Positions 43,501-49,060 are shown, numbered from the stretch's first letter. The stretch is DNA of 64,000 nucleotides from Hemerocallis citrina (GCA_017893485.1 JACEHZ010000372.1:1364001-1428000); one strand, 5' to 3'. Translations and numbers: made by a program. Notes: generated by a model not told the origin, from the sequence alone.

Positions 43501-43730
43501 AGCCTACTTGGGGTTTTCGGGAACTTCTGCAAGAGACTGTGAAGAGGTTCAAAATAGGTGATATGTTTTCTGTGGATCTCAAATATTTGGATGATGATTC
43601 CGAATGGGTATTGTTGACTTGTGATGCGGACCTCGACGAGTGTGTAGATGTGTATAAATCTTCTTCTGTTGACACCATCAAAATATCTGTACACCGTGTT
43701 ATCAACTTGGCCTCCAGGGCTTCATTCTAG
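735..43730 (+). CDS. NLP: NIN-like protein (NLP) transcription factor; four coding exons, 860 aa when spliced
   Basis: NLPs are plant nuclear transcription factors that respond to nitrate and bind nitrate-responsive cis-elements. Joining 735-1523, 37997-38044, 38133-39054 and 42907-43730 gives an open 860-residue reading frame within the usual 800-960 range. It has the GAF-like N-terminal region (about residues 100-330, with LPGRVF and [10 protein letters not shown]), the RWP-RK domain (about 565-620, RWPSRK at 603-608, followed by a Leu-rich helix) and a PB1 domain (about 769-849, with an acidic DDDSEW...DADLDE core). The N-terminal wording ([19 protein letters not shown]) fits the NLP1-5 clade better than NLP6/7; this is from memory of the family, not a tree. 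The coding sequence has no internal stops. The oddity is intron 1, about 36.5 kb of nested retrotransposons. An automatic annotation could split the gene in two. Confidence 0.93.
1787..1865 (-). repeat. Tat left LTR, first piece
   Basis: It matches 20013-20090 closely: a TGCTGCT start, a T-run, then GTGGGAGCAA, AGTGAGTTCTTG and CTCAGATCTCAGCTGT in the same order. The match stops where the copia-A LTR begins. Confidence 0.75.
1866..2910 (-). repeat. Copia-A left (3') LTR, about 1045 bp
   Basis: It begins TGTTACAAAATTTTG and ends TTTTCTAACA, just before a CCCCACATG purine-tract complement. On the minus strand a TATAAATAG box lies near 2257-2265. A GATGTGGGACTAAAA motif at 2681-2695 recurs in other LTRs in the window. 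Confidence 0.75.
3506..7438 (-). pseudogene. Copia-A gag-pol polyprotein, broken
   Basis: The minus-strand ATG at 7438 starts a gag with GEKPEKFNG. The zinc knuckle near 6600 reads [14 protein letters not shown], where Tyr replaces the second Cys. The protease motif is [10 protein letters not shown] (about 6450). Integrase pieces lie at 5857-5558 (with [12 protein letters not shown]) and 5561-5343. RT starts at 4874 ([17 protein letters not shown]) and continues with [11 protein letters not shown] (about 4440). RNase H continues to about 3600 and ends near 3506. At least six stops or frameshifts separate the pieces. It is related to, but clearly distinct from, the copia-B/C family. Confidence 0.8.
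7531..7735 (-). other. Copia-A primer site and its complement in the LTR (candidate self-priming pair)
   Basis: The primer-site position (7531-7546, two bases from the LTR edge) reads CTTAAAACAGATTTCA on the minus strand. The LTR site (7720-7735) reads TGAAATCTGTTTTAAG on the same strand. They are perfect 16-base complements. No tRNA-Met-type TGGTATCAGAGC is present. Confidence 0.6.
7549..8686 (-). repeat. Copia-A right (5') LTR; U3 half unlike the left LTR
   Basis: Positions 7549-7880 align with 1866-2190 (TTTGCAATAAAACCAAGTATGATTGAG and onward; ACCAACAAATAAAAAGAAA; TTTGAAATCTATCACC). Beyond about 7880 the sequences are unrelated. The proposed outer end is CTCTAACA at 8686, giving TGTTAGAG on the minus strand. 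A TATTTATAA box is present on the minus strand near 8180. 8687-8867 is AT-rich with no feature I can assign. Confidence 0.5.
8868..9166 (-). repeat. Tat left LTR, second piece (ends at the LTR/internal boundary)
   Basis: From about 8890 it matches 30230-30357 and then 37103-37183, including AGTAAT.AGCAGTTTAAAG, ATTAGGTGGTAAAAATGTG, a TTTATAGG TATA-like motif and GAATAGCTTCCCCCA, ending GGGCCTGTACA at 9166. Only the joined left and right pieces give one continuous LTR, which proves the nesting. The exact left edge is uncertain. Confidence 0.75.
9186..9520 (+). repeat. Tandem array 1: about 4.6 units of 73 bp
   Basis: GGAGTC-type landmarks fall at 9194, 9267, 9340, 9413 and 9486, exactly 73 bp apart. 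Each unit carries CGGAGTCGGAGCGCCATTT, CGAGGCAG, GTGAGCCTTGTTTGCGGAGAAAA. Apparent reading frames through the array are only a by-product of the repeat. Confidence 0.9.
9636..9642 (+). promoter_or_regulatory. TATA box of antisense unit A (inside the Tat element)
   Basis: CCCCCTATAAATTCC lies about 115 bp past array 1 and about 73 bp before an ATG at 9715. It is on the strand opposite to Tat pol. Confidence 0.5.
9715..11164 (+). pseudogene. Antisense unit A: 'putative gypsy type transposon' (Transposase_28-like) protein, broken
   Basis: Plus-strand coding pieces run opposite to Tat pol. A Ser/Asp/Glu-rich N terminus (9715-10050) is followed by [22 protein letters not shown] (10270-10430) and, after a frameshift, by a block of about 150 codons (10424-10875) with [23 protein letters not shown], and [16 protein letters not shown]. 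This matches my memory of the Transposase_28 family (rLPL...EILRYYGIAPaQL...P.gWK..fFfv), known as extra ORFs in plant Tat elements. A donor GTAAGT at 10876 suggests an intron. An AATAAA at 11159-11164 lies downstream. Two or more frameshifts and an internal stop make it a pseudogene. Confidence 0.62.
11216..11460 (+). repeat. Tandem array 2: about 3.5 units of 66-69 bp, related to arrays 1 and 3
   Basis: The CCATTTC landmarks at 11297, 11363 and 11432 mark successive units with GGAGTCGG, CATTTCGAGG, GCTAAGACG and CGGAGAAATC motifs, the same motif order as in arrays 1 and 3. Confidence 0.8.
11540..11546 (+). promoter_or_regulatory. TATA box of antisense unit B
   Basis: CTATATATGG lies about 80 bp past array 2 and about 100 bp before the ATG at 11643. 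Confidence 0.5.
11643..12611 (+). pseudogene. Antisense unit B: coiled-coil protein with one intron, broken
   Basis: The ATG at 11643 starts [27 protein letters not shown], an Ala/Lys/Glu-rich helix. After a frameshift the frame continues through a Lys- and Pro-rich linker to 12108. A GT-AG intron (12109-12182, TTG|GTGAGG...TTACTTGCAG|GCA) joins in frame to [16 protein letters not shown], then a strong coiled coil ([25 protein letters not shown]), a TAG at 12390-12392, and a further 60 codons ([20 protein letters not shown]) to TGA at 12611. AATAAA follows at 12725-12730. Transcript-style signals and the precise intron argue that this strand was once a real gene. Coiled-coil C-terminal parts are common in such Tat extra ORFs. 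The function is unknown. Confidence 0.6.
12725..12730 (+). terminator. Poly(A) signal of antisense unit B
   Basis: AATAAA followed by ATGTGTTTGGG lies 114 bp after the unit B stop codon. Units A (11159) and C (13784) end with similar AATAAA plus T-run contexts. Confidence 0.5.
12992..13789 (+). other. Antisense unit C: TATA box to AATAAA, no recognisable protein
   Basis: CGCCTATAAATTTCC at 12987-13001 resembles the unit A promoter. AATAAA at 13784-13789 is followed by a T-run and CCTTGG, as at unit A's end. Between them, short reading frames on both strands (for example 13112-13318 +, 13756-13376 -) resemble nothing I know. It may be a decayed third gene. Confidence 0.35.
14020..14615 (+). 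repeat. Tandem array 3: about 9 units of about 66 bp
   Basis: GGATCGGAAC landmarks at 14349, 14415, 14481 and 14547 are exactly 66 bp apart. Earlier units (14020-14340) are more diverged. Unit motifs are GGATCGGAACGCCATTTCGAGG, GCTAAGACGGGCCATGTTTGCGG and ATAAATCCGCAATGGCCTCGG. The array lies between the end of unit C and the end of pol. Confidence 0.88.
14700..18290 (-). pseudogene. Tat pol: protease, RT, RNase H, archaeal-like RNase H, integrase; degenerate
   Basis: Read 3' to 5' on the + strand, pieces appear in this order: protease with VDNGSS (18175-17864), RT (17655-17050, with [16 protein letters not shown], then GYNQIQM and the VMPF segment), RNase H (16813-16394, YYVSKVL...), a second RNase H (16158-15883, [16 protein letters not shown]) and integrase (15558-15325, [16 protein letters not shown]). 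The integrase C-terminal part with [11 protein letters not shown] reaches about 14740. Frames change repeatedly and stops interrupt every domain, so no enzyme can be made. The duplicated RNase H is the main reason for assigning the Tat lineage. Confidence 0.78.
18950..19940 (-). pseudogene. Tat gag, degenerate
   Basis: The minus-strand ATG at 19940 starts a basic, Ser/Arg/His-rich N-terminal region of about 197 codons. After a disruption the capsid-like part follows (19264-18950) with [16 protein letters not shown] and [13 protein letters not shown] motifs and a [11 protein letters not shown] segment, all typical of Ty3/gypsy gag. The frame is broken at least once. Gag would form the particle that packages the element's RNA. 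Confidence 0.75.
19989..20007 (-). other. Tat primer binding site
   Basis: On the minus strand this reads TTGCTGCCATCTGTGGGAA, beginning five bases after the LTR end (20013). It looks like the TGGCGCCGTCTGTGGGA-type site used by many plant Tat elements, with differences mostly at CpG positions, as expected from deamination of methylated DNA. The consensus is from memory. Confidence 0.55.
20013..20133 (-). repeat. Tat right LTR, piece 1
   Basis: Homologous to 1787-1865 at its start. It is interrupted at 20133 by the solo LTR; its last five bases, AAAAT (20129-20133), are the target duplication repeated at 30191-30195. Confidence 0.8.
21445..21527 (+). promoter_or_regulatory. tRNA-like module 1 in the solo LTR (D-arm-like, B box, T-run)
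   Basis: CCTGGTTAGTGCGTTC (21451-21466) resembles a tRNA D-arm. GGTTCGAGTCC (21502-21512) is a perfect Pol III B box about 50 bp downstream. TTTTT follows at 21523-21527. No cloverleaf with a paired acceptor stem is evident, so it is not called a tRNA gene. Confidence 0.4.
21621..21684 (+). promoter_or_regulatory. tRNA-like module 2 in the solo LTR
   Basis: TTGGTTGTTCGGTTCG (21621-21636) is followed by GGTTCGAAACC (21660-21670), a perfect B box, and TTTTT at 21680-21684. It repeats the arrangement seen 160 bp upstream. Confidence 0.38.
21803..22204. mobile_element. MITE with long terminal inverted repeats and a 9-bp target duplication (Mutator-like)
   Basis: The 402-bp element runs GGCTAA...TTAGCC. 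Its arms of about 125 bp pair almost throughout, for example GTTTAAAAAAACCGCACTAAG and GACACAAAATTTC in both arms. TTAGTTAAA flanks it on both sides (21794-21802 and 22205-22213). A 9-bp duplication with long inverted repeats is characteristic of Mutator-like elements. The centre carries several CCCTAA-type telomere-like hexamers. It has no coding capacity. Confidence 0.82.
22319..23254 (-). repeat. Copia-B left (3') LTR, 936 bp
   Basis: It runs from TGTTAGAACTCG to TTAATTCCAATA; the last bases are probably mutated from AACA. It includes a palindrome-rich segment (about 22680-22790, CCATTACTCTG...) and a GC-rich simple tract (about 22870-22935). Confidence 0.83.
23850..27877 (-). pseudogene. 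Copia-B gag-pol polyprotein, broken
   Basis: The minus-strand ATG at 27877 begins the same gag as in copia-C. Early stops and a frameshift break the gag N-terminal part (27877-27334). A 488-codon open block (27333-25867) holds the zinc knuckle [14 protein letters not shown], protease [11 protein letters not shown], the integrase HHCC and a core where the catalytic-region residues are partly altered ([16 protein letters not shown]). Further blocks at 25885-25352, 25288-24776 (RT, with [17 protein letters not shown] and YVDDMLII) and 24050-23850 (RNase H end) lie in different frames. It cannot make a complete polyprotein. Confidence 0.88.
27978..28123 (-). other. Copia-B primer site and LTR complement
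   Basis: On the minus strand the primer-site position (27978-27989, two bases from the LTR) reads CTTAAAGCAAAA. The LTR site (28112-28123) reads TTTTGCTTTAAG. They are a perfect 12-base match despite the element's age. Confidence 0.55.
27992..28902 (-). repeat. Copia-B right (5') LTR, 911 bp
   Basis: It runs from TGTTAGAACTCG to AAGTCTAACA and aligns along its length with 22319-23254. Indels lie in the GC-rich tract and near 28170. Confidence 0.83.
30196..30357 (-). repeat. Tat right LTR, piece 2
   Basis: Homologous to about 8880-9045. It lies between the end of the solo LTR (with its AAAAT duplication) and the start of copia-C. Its last bases, ATAGA (30353-30357), are the copia-C target duplication. 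Confidence 0.8.
30358..31348 (+). repeat. Copia-C 5' LTR
   Basis: U3 has a GC-rich simple tract (about 30690-30795) and paired CCATTACTCTG/CAGAGTAATGG palindromes (30891-30963). A TATATAT box lies at 30994-31000. The LTR site complementary to the primer site is at 31213-31227. Confidence 0.95.
31213..31365 (+). other. Copia-C primer site and its complement in the LTR (candidate self-priming pair)
   Basis: CTTAAAGCAGAATTT (31351-31365), two bases after the 5' LTR, is the exact reverse complement of AAATTCTGCTTTAAG (31213-31227) within the LTR. The LTR site is about 190 nt downstream of the predicted transcription start. No known tRNA primer motif is visible. Confidence 0.65.
31472..35506 (+). 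CDS. Copia-C gag-pol polyprotein, 1344 aa, intact
   Basis: A single frame encodes gag, protease, integrase, RT and RNase H in Ty1/copia order. Gag spans about residues 1-270, with zinc knuckle [14 protein letters not shown] at 274-287. The protease motif WYDTGA has D343. Integrase has the HHCC finger (H485, H490, C516, C519) and the core triad D545, D608, E643 with the canonical 35-residue spacing of the last pair. RT has [18 protein letters not shown] and YVDD at 1025-1028. RNase H holds the [16 protein letters not shown] and HCDSQSAI motifs and the protein ends [10 protein letters not shown]...KEDT. The chosen ATG (31472) lies 123 bp past the LTR, close to the predicted leader. No residue expected for catalysis is missing. 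The lineage within Ty1/copia is not assigned. Confidence 0.96.
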   Translation: MENTQTEVAAGLISTQTPVTQNVTAQSVAAHSVVLPTHISVGEKPEKFNGTGFKKWQGKMQFYLTTLKLDRFLNESAPMLAPMEAHSVAAVDAWTQGDYLCRNYILNGLVDSLYNVYCVFKTSKLLWGSLEKKYKTEDAGSKKFVVGKFLDYKMIDSKTVVSQVQELQVIMHDIAAENMTLCEPFQVAAFIEKLPPGWKDFKNYLKHKRKEMSLEDLIIRLRIEEENRKAERSYGNQSIEKANVVEHEQKGKKRKFQPQTSSKKPLAKRFAGKCHKCGKLGHKISECRSKDSNYSKTGHVKGNEKSHVHIAENLSTGLSDLDLCAVVSEVNLVGSNPREWWYDTGATKHICSDKEMFTSYQKCNKDEHLFMGNSSTSKIEGTGKIVLKMTSGKELTLTNVLHVPDIRKNLISGSLLSKNGFKVVLVSDNFVLSKNGVYLGKGYVKDGLFKFNVMTVIPKTIVPAVPKVNEITPIAYVVESSSVWHERLGHVNVNSMRRLVNMNLLPKFKVDNSEKCEVCTEAKLTKTPSRSVERNTETLGLIHTDLCDLKYVQTRGGKKYFVTFIDDCTKFCYVYLLHSKNEALDKFKEYKLEVENQLGKTIKIVRSDRGGEYDAPFNMFCSEHGIVHQTTAPYSPESNGTAERKNRTLKEMMNALLLNSGLPQNMWGEALLTANYILNKIPHKKTGKTPYELWKGNLPSYKYLKVWGCLAKVAVPNPKQVTIGPKTIDCIFIGYAHNSSAYRFLVYKSDIPDIHVNTIMESRNASFFEHVFPCKDTTYPKRTREQGNASTSVDEPEQDTDEPRRSKRARTSKSFGPDFVTAFLLENEPRTFKEAMSMPDAPMWKEAIKSEIDSIMQNHTWELVDLPSGCKALGCKWIFKQKLKPDGSIEKHKARLVVQGFRQKEGLDFFDTYSPVTRITSIRMLIAIAALRNLEIHQMDVKTAFLNGDLEEEIYMKQPEGYVVPEQENKVCRLVKSLYGLKQAPKQWHAKFDNVMMSNGFKINECDKCIYIKDTPNGYILVCLYVDDMLIIGSNNDIIKQTKSMLSGKFDMKDLGIADVILGIKVSRTSEGITLSQAHYAEKVLERFKNYSNGTAKSPVDPSLHLFKNTGESISQLEYARVIGSLMYLTNCTRPDLAHSVNVLSRYTGNPGRSHWKGITRVLNYLRHTHSYALHYTRYPAVLEGYSDANWISDSKNLKSTSGYVFTLGGAAVSWKSSKQTLLARSTMESEFIALDKAAEEAEWLRNFLEDIPMWEKPVPALCVHCDSQSAIARALNCMYNGKSRHIRRRHKTIRHLLSNGVISIEYIKSADNLADPFTKGLSREQVVRSSRGMGLKPMTKEDT
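36097..36107 (+). other. Copia-C polypurine tract
   Basis: CATGTGGGGGAT directly precedes the 3' LTR and would prime plus-strand DNA synthesis. Confidence 0.75.
36108..37097 (+). repeat. Copia-C 3' LTR
   Basis: It appears to be the same sequence as 30358-31348 outside the GC tract (about 36440-36530 here), where the order of CCGG-type motifs differs clearly. Confidence 0.95.
37103..37183 (-). repeat. Tat right LTR, piece 3 (outer end)
   Basis: It continues the LTR after copia-C: AAGGTTTGCTGC, GGTTGGATTTATT, GCTGAATAGCTTCCCCCA, ending GGGCCTGTACA. This is homologous to 9045-9166. Confidence 0.78.
37184..37996 (+). other. Right remnant of the original NLP intron 1
   Basis: There is no reading frame of note. 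The T-rich stretches and acceptor near 37996 look like ordinary plant intron. 37250-37385 (ATCCGCGGTGAGATCAAACGG, then GAAACCCTAGA) looks more like an upstream or 5'-leader sequence. Confidence 0.5.
37997..38044 (+). CDS. NLP: NLP exon 2 (48-nt micro-exon, residues 264-279)
   Basis: Sixteen codons ([16 protein letters not shown]) sit between TTTGCAG and AAG|GTGCAC. The exon is too short to appear as a normal reading frame. It is supported because it restores family sequence between exons 1 and 3 and both junctions are phase 0. Confidence 0.88.
38133..39054 (+). CDS. NLP: NLP exon 3 (residues 280-586)
   Basis: The exon follows an 88-bp intron (38045-38132) ending TTTGTCAG. It encodes the second half of the GAF-like region ([40 protein letters not shown]), a variable acidic linker, and the start of RWP-RK ([12 protein letters not shown]...AARSIG). 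It ends GGA G|GTAAGC and leaves one base of a split codon, a phase-1 junction inside RWP-RK. Confidence 0.92.
40596..40618. repeat. Poly-C tract
   Basis: A run of about 12 C, an A, then 6 more C. Confidence 0.9.
42365..42505 (-). repeat. Short (about 141 bp) LTR of the TRIM/LARD-like element
   Basis: On the minus strand it starts TGTTAAAGTAGTC, carries TTTAGTCCCACATCTC, a TATATAAGAGGC TATA box, and ends ...ACTTTAACC next to the primer site. Confidence 0.55.
42907..43730 (+). CDS. NLP: NLP exon 4 (rest of RWP-RK, Ser-rich linker, PB1; residues 587-860)
   Basis: The exon begins inside RWP-RK ([21 protein letters not shown]). It continues through a basic, leucine-spaced helix, a Ser-rich linker with a KRRK basic patch, and PB1 ([14 protein letters not shown]... 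to ...TIKISVH). It ends in TAG at 43728-43730. PB1 domains mediate NLP homo- and hetero-oligomers, including with TCP20 in Arabidopsis; that role is family knowledge. Confidence 0.93.
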
Positions 43731-44960
43731 CATTTTGGCATGAAAAGCTGTCAAGGACTCAGTTTGTTCCTTTTTTTTTTATTATTGAAAAGGAAGTTTG
43801 TAGAAATACAAGAAAATGGAGTCTCGGTGAACGGTTGAGACATTAGTAAACGGCTTCAAGGGTTTGATAGTTAATAGGAAATTACAGCAGGCAGCATGGC
43901 ACGGCCATGGCCATGAGCTTCTCGGTGCACCAAAATGTGATACTTGAAACTTACCAATATTCAGTAAATTGGGTGTTCCCATGCTTACTTGGACATCGTA
44001 GCTTGTGAAGTCTGGTACTCGTGGGTGATGAACCTGTCCAAGAATCGCAAGAATTGCAGTTTAACATATGTACAAACTCTAGATACTGGAAAAGCCACTA
44101 GACAGCAGTGTATGTTGTAAGGGTATATTCGACTCAAATAGAATAGGCTCGGGAGTGGTCAAAACAATATTTTTCGGGTTTTGTCGGTGTTTATGATAAG
44201 TGGAATGGACCTCTAAGGTGATCTGTGTGTGCTTTCACAAGTTACCTTCACATATTGTTAGATAGAAAGCTGCAAAGAGGTGATAGATGGATACTCTCAA
44301 AGTGCATTACTACGAGTTTGGGTTGCTACTAAGAGGGCAGTGGTTTTAGACCTCTGATTTTGTATATACAACTTGTAATAGCCTCTATGGAAATTCCAAA
44401 CTTGCACCATCTTTTTTTGTGTGTGGAAAGCTTGCACCATCTTGTTATGAATATTATTATGTATATTGCAGGCTAAGAGTGCAGTTATACTACTATTTGT
44501 TCATATTTTGATTTGATTTTTAGTTTATTTTGCTTCATTTTGTTTCGGTTTTATTGATTTTAGCATGTGACGATCGGTGAAGGGTTTGTAGCCTACATTG
44601 GGTGGGCTATTGGAGCTGTTACTTTTAGGTGAGAATAAATGAGACAACCTACATTTAAAATATGTTCCAAACAGATTAAAGTTTAGATACGTATAGGTTT
44701 GCAAGTTTATCTCCTCGTACCTTTACTAACCTTTCTATCTAGACACGACCAATTACTTGTTGACCATGTAGTATTAAAACAGTACAACACAGTGGTACAA
44801 GCAAATTGTCTTCTTACTTTGTCTTTCACAGCTTGTGTGAGCAATGTGAAAATCAGTTTAAATGATCTTATCAAAGATTCTCTAGCGAAAACAAACAATT
44901 TCAGACGAGACTCACCTCAGCAAATTGCATAAGAAACTGCAACATATTTAAATGATCTTA
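43731..44960 (+). other. NLP 3' UTR and downstream flank
   Basis: The region is AT-rich and non-coding. It contains a T-rich run near 43770 and an AATAAA at about 44634-44639. The real poly(A) site cannot be fixed. From about 44640 to 44960 I see nothing specific. Confidence 0.5.
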
Positions 44961-45010
44961 TATAAACAAACTGCTCACTATGTTCCAAGCAGTGTAAAAA
45001 AACAAAGAAA

Positions 45011-45669
45011 TGTTAGGAAATTAAGTGCAACCGGGAGGAGGAGTTATAGACAAGCGATAACCGATCACAATGAATCAACCAAACAAGTAGACCAAATCAA
45101 ACACACAAAGCACATAATTTTGTCCCGGTTAGGAGGAACTTAATTCGGAGAATAAGTAACAGATATTATTCAACTAGAAAAGAGAATTACAATCACTACC
45201 CAAAAAACTATCCATCTCTCAAGCTTTATTAGAAGATACATTGCTTTTTACAATGGAAAACCATCAGATAAAGTACTACCTCACAATGGAGGTCATTATA
45301 TTGATATATAGATATATAGAGCCTTAGGTTGTAGTCTTGATACAATAACCCGCCCGATATACCCTGAAAAGAAACCCATACGATAGGAGATGTACAATCT
45401 AACTTAGAGAAGAAGTTGGACTCAAACAGATTCAACCAGAACCCGACCCATCTGCTGTTATCCACTGATTGCAATCGTTGAGCAGTCGACTGCTTTGGAC
45501 TCAAATGCATCCCGAGCGCACACCTGATGCTTGTGGTCGACTGTCATCACCGTACCTTGACACCCAGTCTGATATAGCCTGAACAGTAACTCTCTCCTTC
45601 CAAGATTCGCTTCGAATCTCTTCTCGCTTCACTGTCTTCTCTTCTCATCGAATCAGTAGGCGTCAACAC
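45011..45669 (-). repeat. Copia-D left (3') LTR
   Basis: It is bounded by TGTTAGG and GTCAACA, the latter followed by CACCACCCCACAC, a possible purine-tract complement. The inner end is tentative. Confidence 0.55.
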
Positions 45670-46164
45670 GAAGGCACCACCCCACACGAACTTCACCTAA
45701 CCTAAGACATTCTTCACCTCCTGCCGATATTCAAATGTCGTGATCTCACTTCGGTGGTTCTAGTAACGGAAAACTAGATACTATTTTAAGGAACAAATGA
45801 CTTAAACATTTGCACAAGATTTCCAGTTCCACAAAGCTTGTAGAGGTTGTGCTGAATATCCCTCATTTCCTTCATCTTACGATGACCTTCTCAAACCGAT
45901 AGAACTCCAAATCAAGATGTGTACATGTAGACATGTGCTTGCCAAGTTCCCAAAGATATCAGATTCTGTTTTAGCCAAGGAATATGCATGACCTTCTCCA
46001 ATGTGAACCCCTTTTAATCTGGCATCTCAAACTCAACGGTTCCCTCACCCACTACATCACAAATCTCACCAATCTCTGTTCTCACACGACATATTGTAAA
46101 CTTGTAAGTAAAAAGACATCTTCCTCTCTGAGCAAATATGAGAAGAACTACTTGAATCAAGAAA

Positions 46165-46913
46165 CTAGCCAGAATCCATATCTAAAGAACATGAAACAAG
46201 AAGATAATCTAAGTTATCATATGATTCAACATCACCGACTTTCTTGGCATCCTTTTGATTCAATGACATGCGACAATCCCTCGTATAATGTCCAATCTCT
46301 CTACAATGGTTGCAACAGACGACACCATCATGCTTAATATCTCTTCCAACTAGAGTTTCATTCACCGCCAAGCAACACATAAAAGTAGACCCTAATTTCT
46401 GAGTATCCTTCCTGACTGCATCCTCCTTCAAGCTCTTGATCACACCGGCTACCGAAACCTTCTCCTTGGCAAATTTCCTATGTGGCATGGTGATTATCAA
46501 ATGCTCGTAAAAATGTGGCAGTGAATATATAAAGTTGAAAGCTTTATCCTCTTTGCTTAAGTCATCTATATTTATCGCTCTCAATTCAGTTAACACTGTA
46601 TTGAATTACACTATATGATCTTGAAGAGAAGTACCTTCATTGAGAAATGAAACAGTTTTCTCTTCCAATACATCCAATCTAGTAACGACGATTCTGACAA
46701 ATCACTTTTGAGTTTTTCCCATAGACTCGTTGCACTTTTCTCCTCAAGGAAGTTGCACTTAACTTCGTCCTCCAATGAAAACCAGATTAAACTAAAGACT
46801 TGTAAACAAATCTCATACCACTTCTCTTTGCTTCAGGTTGGACGGCTTCCCTTTATTTCCTTCTAAGGCATGATGCAAGCTTTTTTGAGCCAATACGTCG
46901 TACATGTCTACCT
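46165..46913 (-). pseudogene. Copia-D gag, broken
   Basis: An open block (46596-46165) includes a UBN2-like SLPHFYEHLI segment and the zinc knuckle CCNHCREIGHYTRDC. Upstream, 46913-46600 has gag-like sequence (YDVLAQKSLHHALEG) with several stops and frameshifts. Protease, integrase and RT are missing. Confidence 0.7.
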
Positions 46914-47003
46914 TCTAGAGATTAAAGTTAATCTTACTGTTGAACTGCTTGATCTTCGTGAAACTCTATTATGTCATCTTCACCAAGGAACTGTAGCAAC
47001 CTT

Positions 47004-47016
47004 TGCTCTGATACCA
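47004..47016 (-). other. Copia-D primer binding site
   Basis: The + strand reads TGCTCTGATACCA, the complement of the initiator tRNA-Met-type site TGGTATCAGAGCA, two bases from the LTR at 47019. It contrasts with copia-A/B/C. Confidence 0.75.
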
Positions 47017-47018
47017 GT

Positions 47019-47504
47019 TGTTAGGGAATTAAGCGCAACAGGAAAGGGTTGTAGAGAAGCGATAACCGATCACAACAAATCATCCGAACAAGTAGACCAA
47101 ACCAATACACAAAGCACACAATTTTGTTCCGGTTCGGGCAAACCTAATCCAGGGAGAAATAACTGAGTTATTATTCAACTAGCGAAGAAACAATTTATAG
47201 TCACTCTCACAAAGAACCTATCTATATCTCAAGCTTCACTAGAAGACACTTTAATGTTTACAATTGAAAACTTTTGGATGAAGTACTACCTCACAATAGA
47301 GGTCATTACATTGATATATAGGGATCTAGAGAAACTTTAGGGTGTAGTCTTTATACAATAACCGTCTGATATATCCAGAAAAGAAAGCCACACGATAGGA
47401 ACCGTACGATGTAATTTGGAGAAGAAGTTAGGCTCAAGCAGATTCACCCAGAACCCAACCCATTTGTTTTTGTCCGCTGGTGGCGGTCAAAAGAGCAGTT
47501 GACT
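47019..47504 (-). repeat. Copia-D right (5') LTR, truncated
   Basis: It matches 45011-45495, ending GAGCAGTTGACT where the Tekay LTR starts. Confidence 0.78.
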
Positions 47505-47856
47505 TGTAACTCCCTGTTCTTTTTGTACGTATATTATTACGTTAATTTTTGTATTCCAAATATCAATCAAAATTTATTTCTTTTCTTCTCTTTGGACTCT
47601 TTATCGGGCATTATTTCATTCTTATTAGAACTCAAATATTTTTCTGATCCATTCTAAATTTTTGTGAATTTTTCCATGGGAGTTTAAATTTAAATCCTGA
47701 TTAATCCTAATCCTAATCCTAATTCTAATCATAATCCTAATCCTAATTCTAATCCAACAACCAACCCCCAACTTCTTTTGCGGCATTTAACGCCTCCTAC
47801 TCTACTGCCTCCACCTCCTCCTACTACTCATACTCCTACACTACTGCCTCCACCCC

Positions 47857-47863
<7 letters not shown>

Positions 47864-47912
<49 letters not shown>
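47864..47912. repeat. (AC)n microsatellite in the Tekay 5' LTR
   Basis: About 24 CA dinucleotides. Confidence 0.95.
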
Positions 47913-47914
<2 letters not shown>

Positions 47915-48483
47915 CATACTATATATCTCTCTCTCCTTATTTATATATATATACACATGCATGCAGACTCCACCTCATTCCCTTCTTCCTCTCTCCTACT
48001 GCCACTTCAACCCATAACCCATCTCCTCTCCAAACCCGAGCTCCACTTCCTATACTCTCACCGCAAGCTCCACCTCCTCCTACCTTCGACCTCCACAACC
48101 CGGAGCTCCCTCGTCGCCATTGCCGACCGCCACTTCGAACTCCTTGCTGTTGTCTTCCTTGTCGCCAAACCCGACACCCTCTTTCTTGTGCCGCTGCCGT
48201 TTACTGTTGTTGCTGTGTTCTTGCTTGTGTTGTTGCTGCCACGTGCCGCGTGTCTCTCTTTCCTTCCGTCGTGCACATCATAAACGCCGTGTAAGGCAAG
48301 CATTTTCTTGAACTCTCAGCAAGTAGCCTAGTTATCGTCATATTTTCTTATCTAGTTACTTATTCCATGCTATTTATTCAAATCTTGAACCGTTAACACA
48401 CTTCGAATCATGTTATCAAATATATCGAATAACTCTGGCCTGTCAACTGCACTAATTTGCTGTGCATATTCGACCCAACTAAT

Positions 48484-49060
48484 GATACTGAATCAAAGAA
48501 CTTTATACATAAATCTTGTAGCCCTTTAAGTGTAGAATTCAGAACATTTTACGGTTTCACAATCCGATTTATAGATTGTGAGATATCACGATTTTAGTAC
48601 TGTCATATTGTAATTTCCAGAACACAGAAACTGTATACGAACCAGTAAGAACAGAGAGATTGACCTAGTTCCCAATACTGAATCCAAGAACTTTGTACAT
48701 ATGAATTGTAGCCCTCTGAGTCTAGAATCCAGAATATCTTGCGGTTTCACAATCCAATTTATAGATTGTGAGATATCATGATTTTAGTACTGTAATATTG
48801 AAATTTTCAGAACATCGAAACTGTGCACGAAACCTACTGTCATATCTCTTGTACTGAGAATTAGACCATGTTCCCGATACTGGATTCAAGAACTTTATAC
48901 ATGAAAATCGTAGTCCATCGAGTCTAAAATCCAGAACATCTTACAGTTTCTCAATCCGATTTATAGTTTCTGAGATATCGCTATTTTAATACTGTGACTC
49001 CTGGATTTCCAGCACAGAATTGTGCACGAAACATCGAAACCAGCAAATAATGAACTCTTA
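48484..49060. repeat. Three diverged tandem copies of about 190-200 bp in the Tekay 5' LTR
   Basis: GATACTG(A/G)AT(C)CAA landmarks at 48484, 48674 and 48876 begin copies sharing AGAACTTT.TACAT, TCCAGAA.AT, GATTTATAG and GAGATATC. The matching array in the 3' LTR starts near 56184. Confidence 0.8.

Larger units (their letters stand above)
45011..47504 (-). mobile_element. Copia-D: internally deleted Ty1/copia, right LTR cut by the Tekay insertion
   Basis: Left LTR-like sequence at 45011 (TGTTAGGAAATTAAG) is repeated at 47019 (TGTTAGGGAATTAAG), with matching order of ATCACAA, AAACAAGTAGACC, AAGCACA, ATTTTGT.CCGGTT and CTACCTCACAAT.GAGGTCATTA. Only gag lies between them, so pol is deleted. The right copy stops at 47504 where the Tekay LTR begins, and its remainder is not seen beyond the Tekay element. 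Confidence 0.78.

Noticed and set aside
47778..48311. Pro/Thr/His-rich reading frames in the Tekay LTRs (also 55465-56012)
   Set aside because: They cover microsatellites in LTRs and are not conserved between the two LTR copies.
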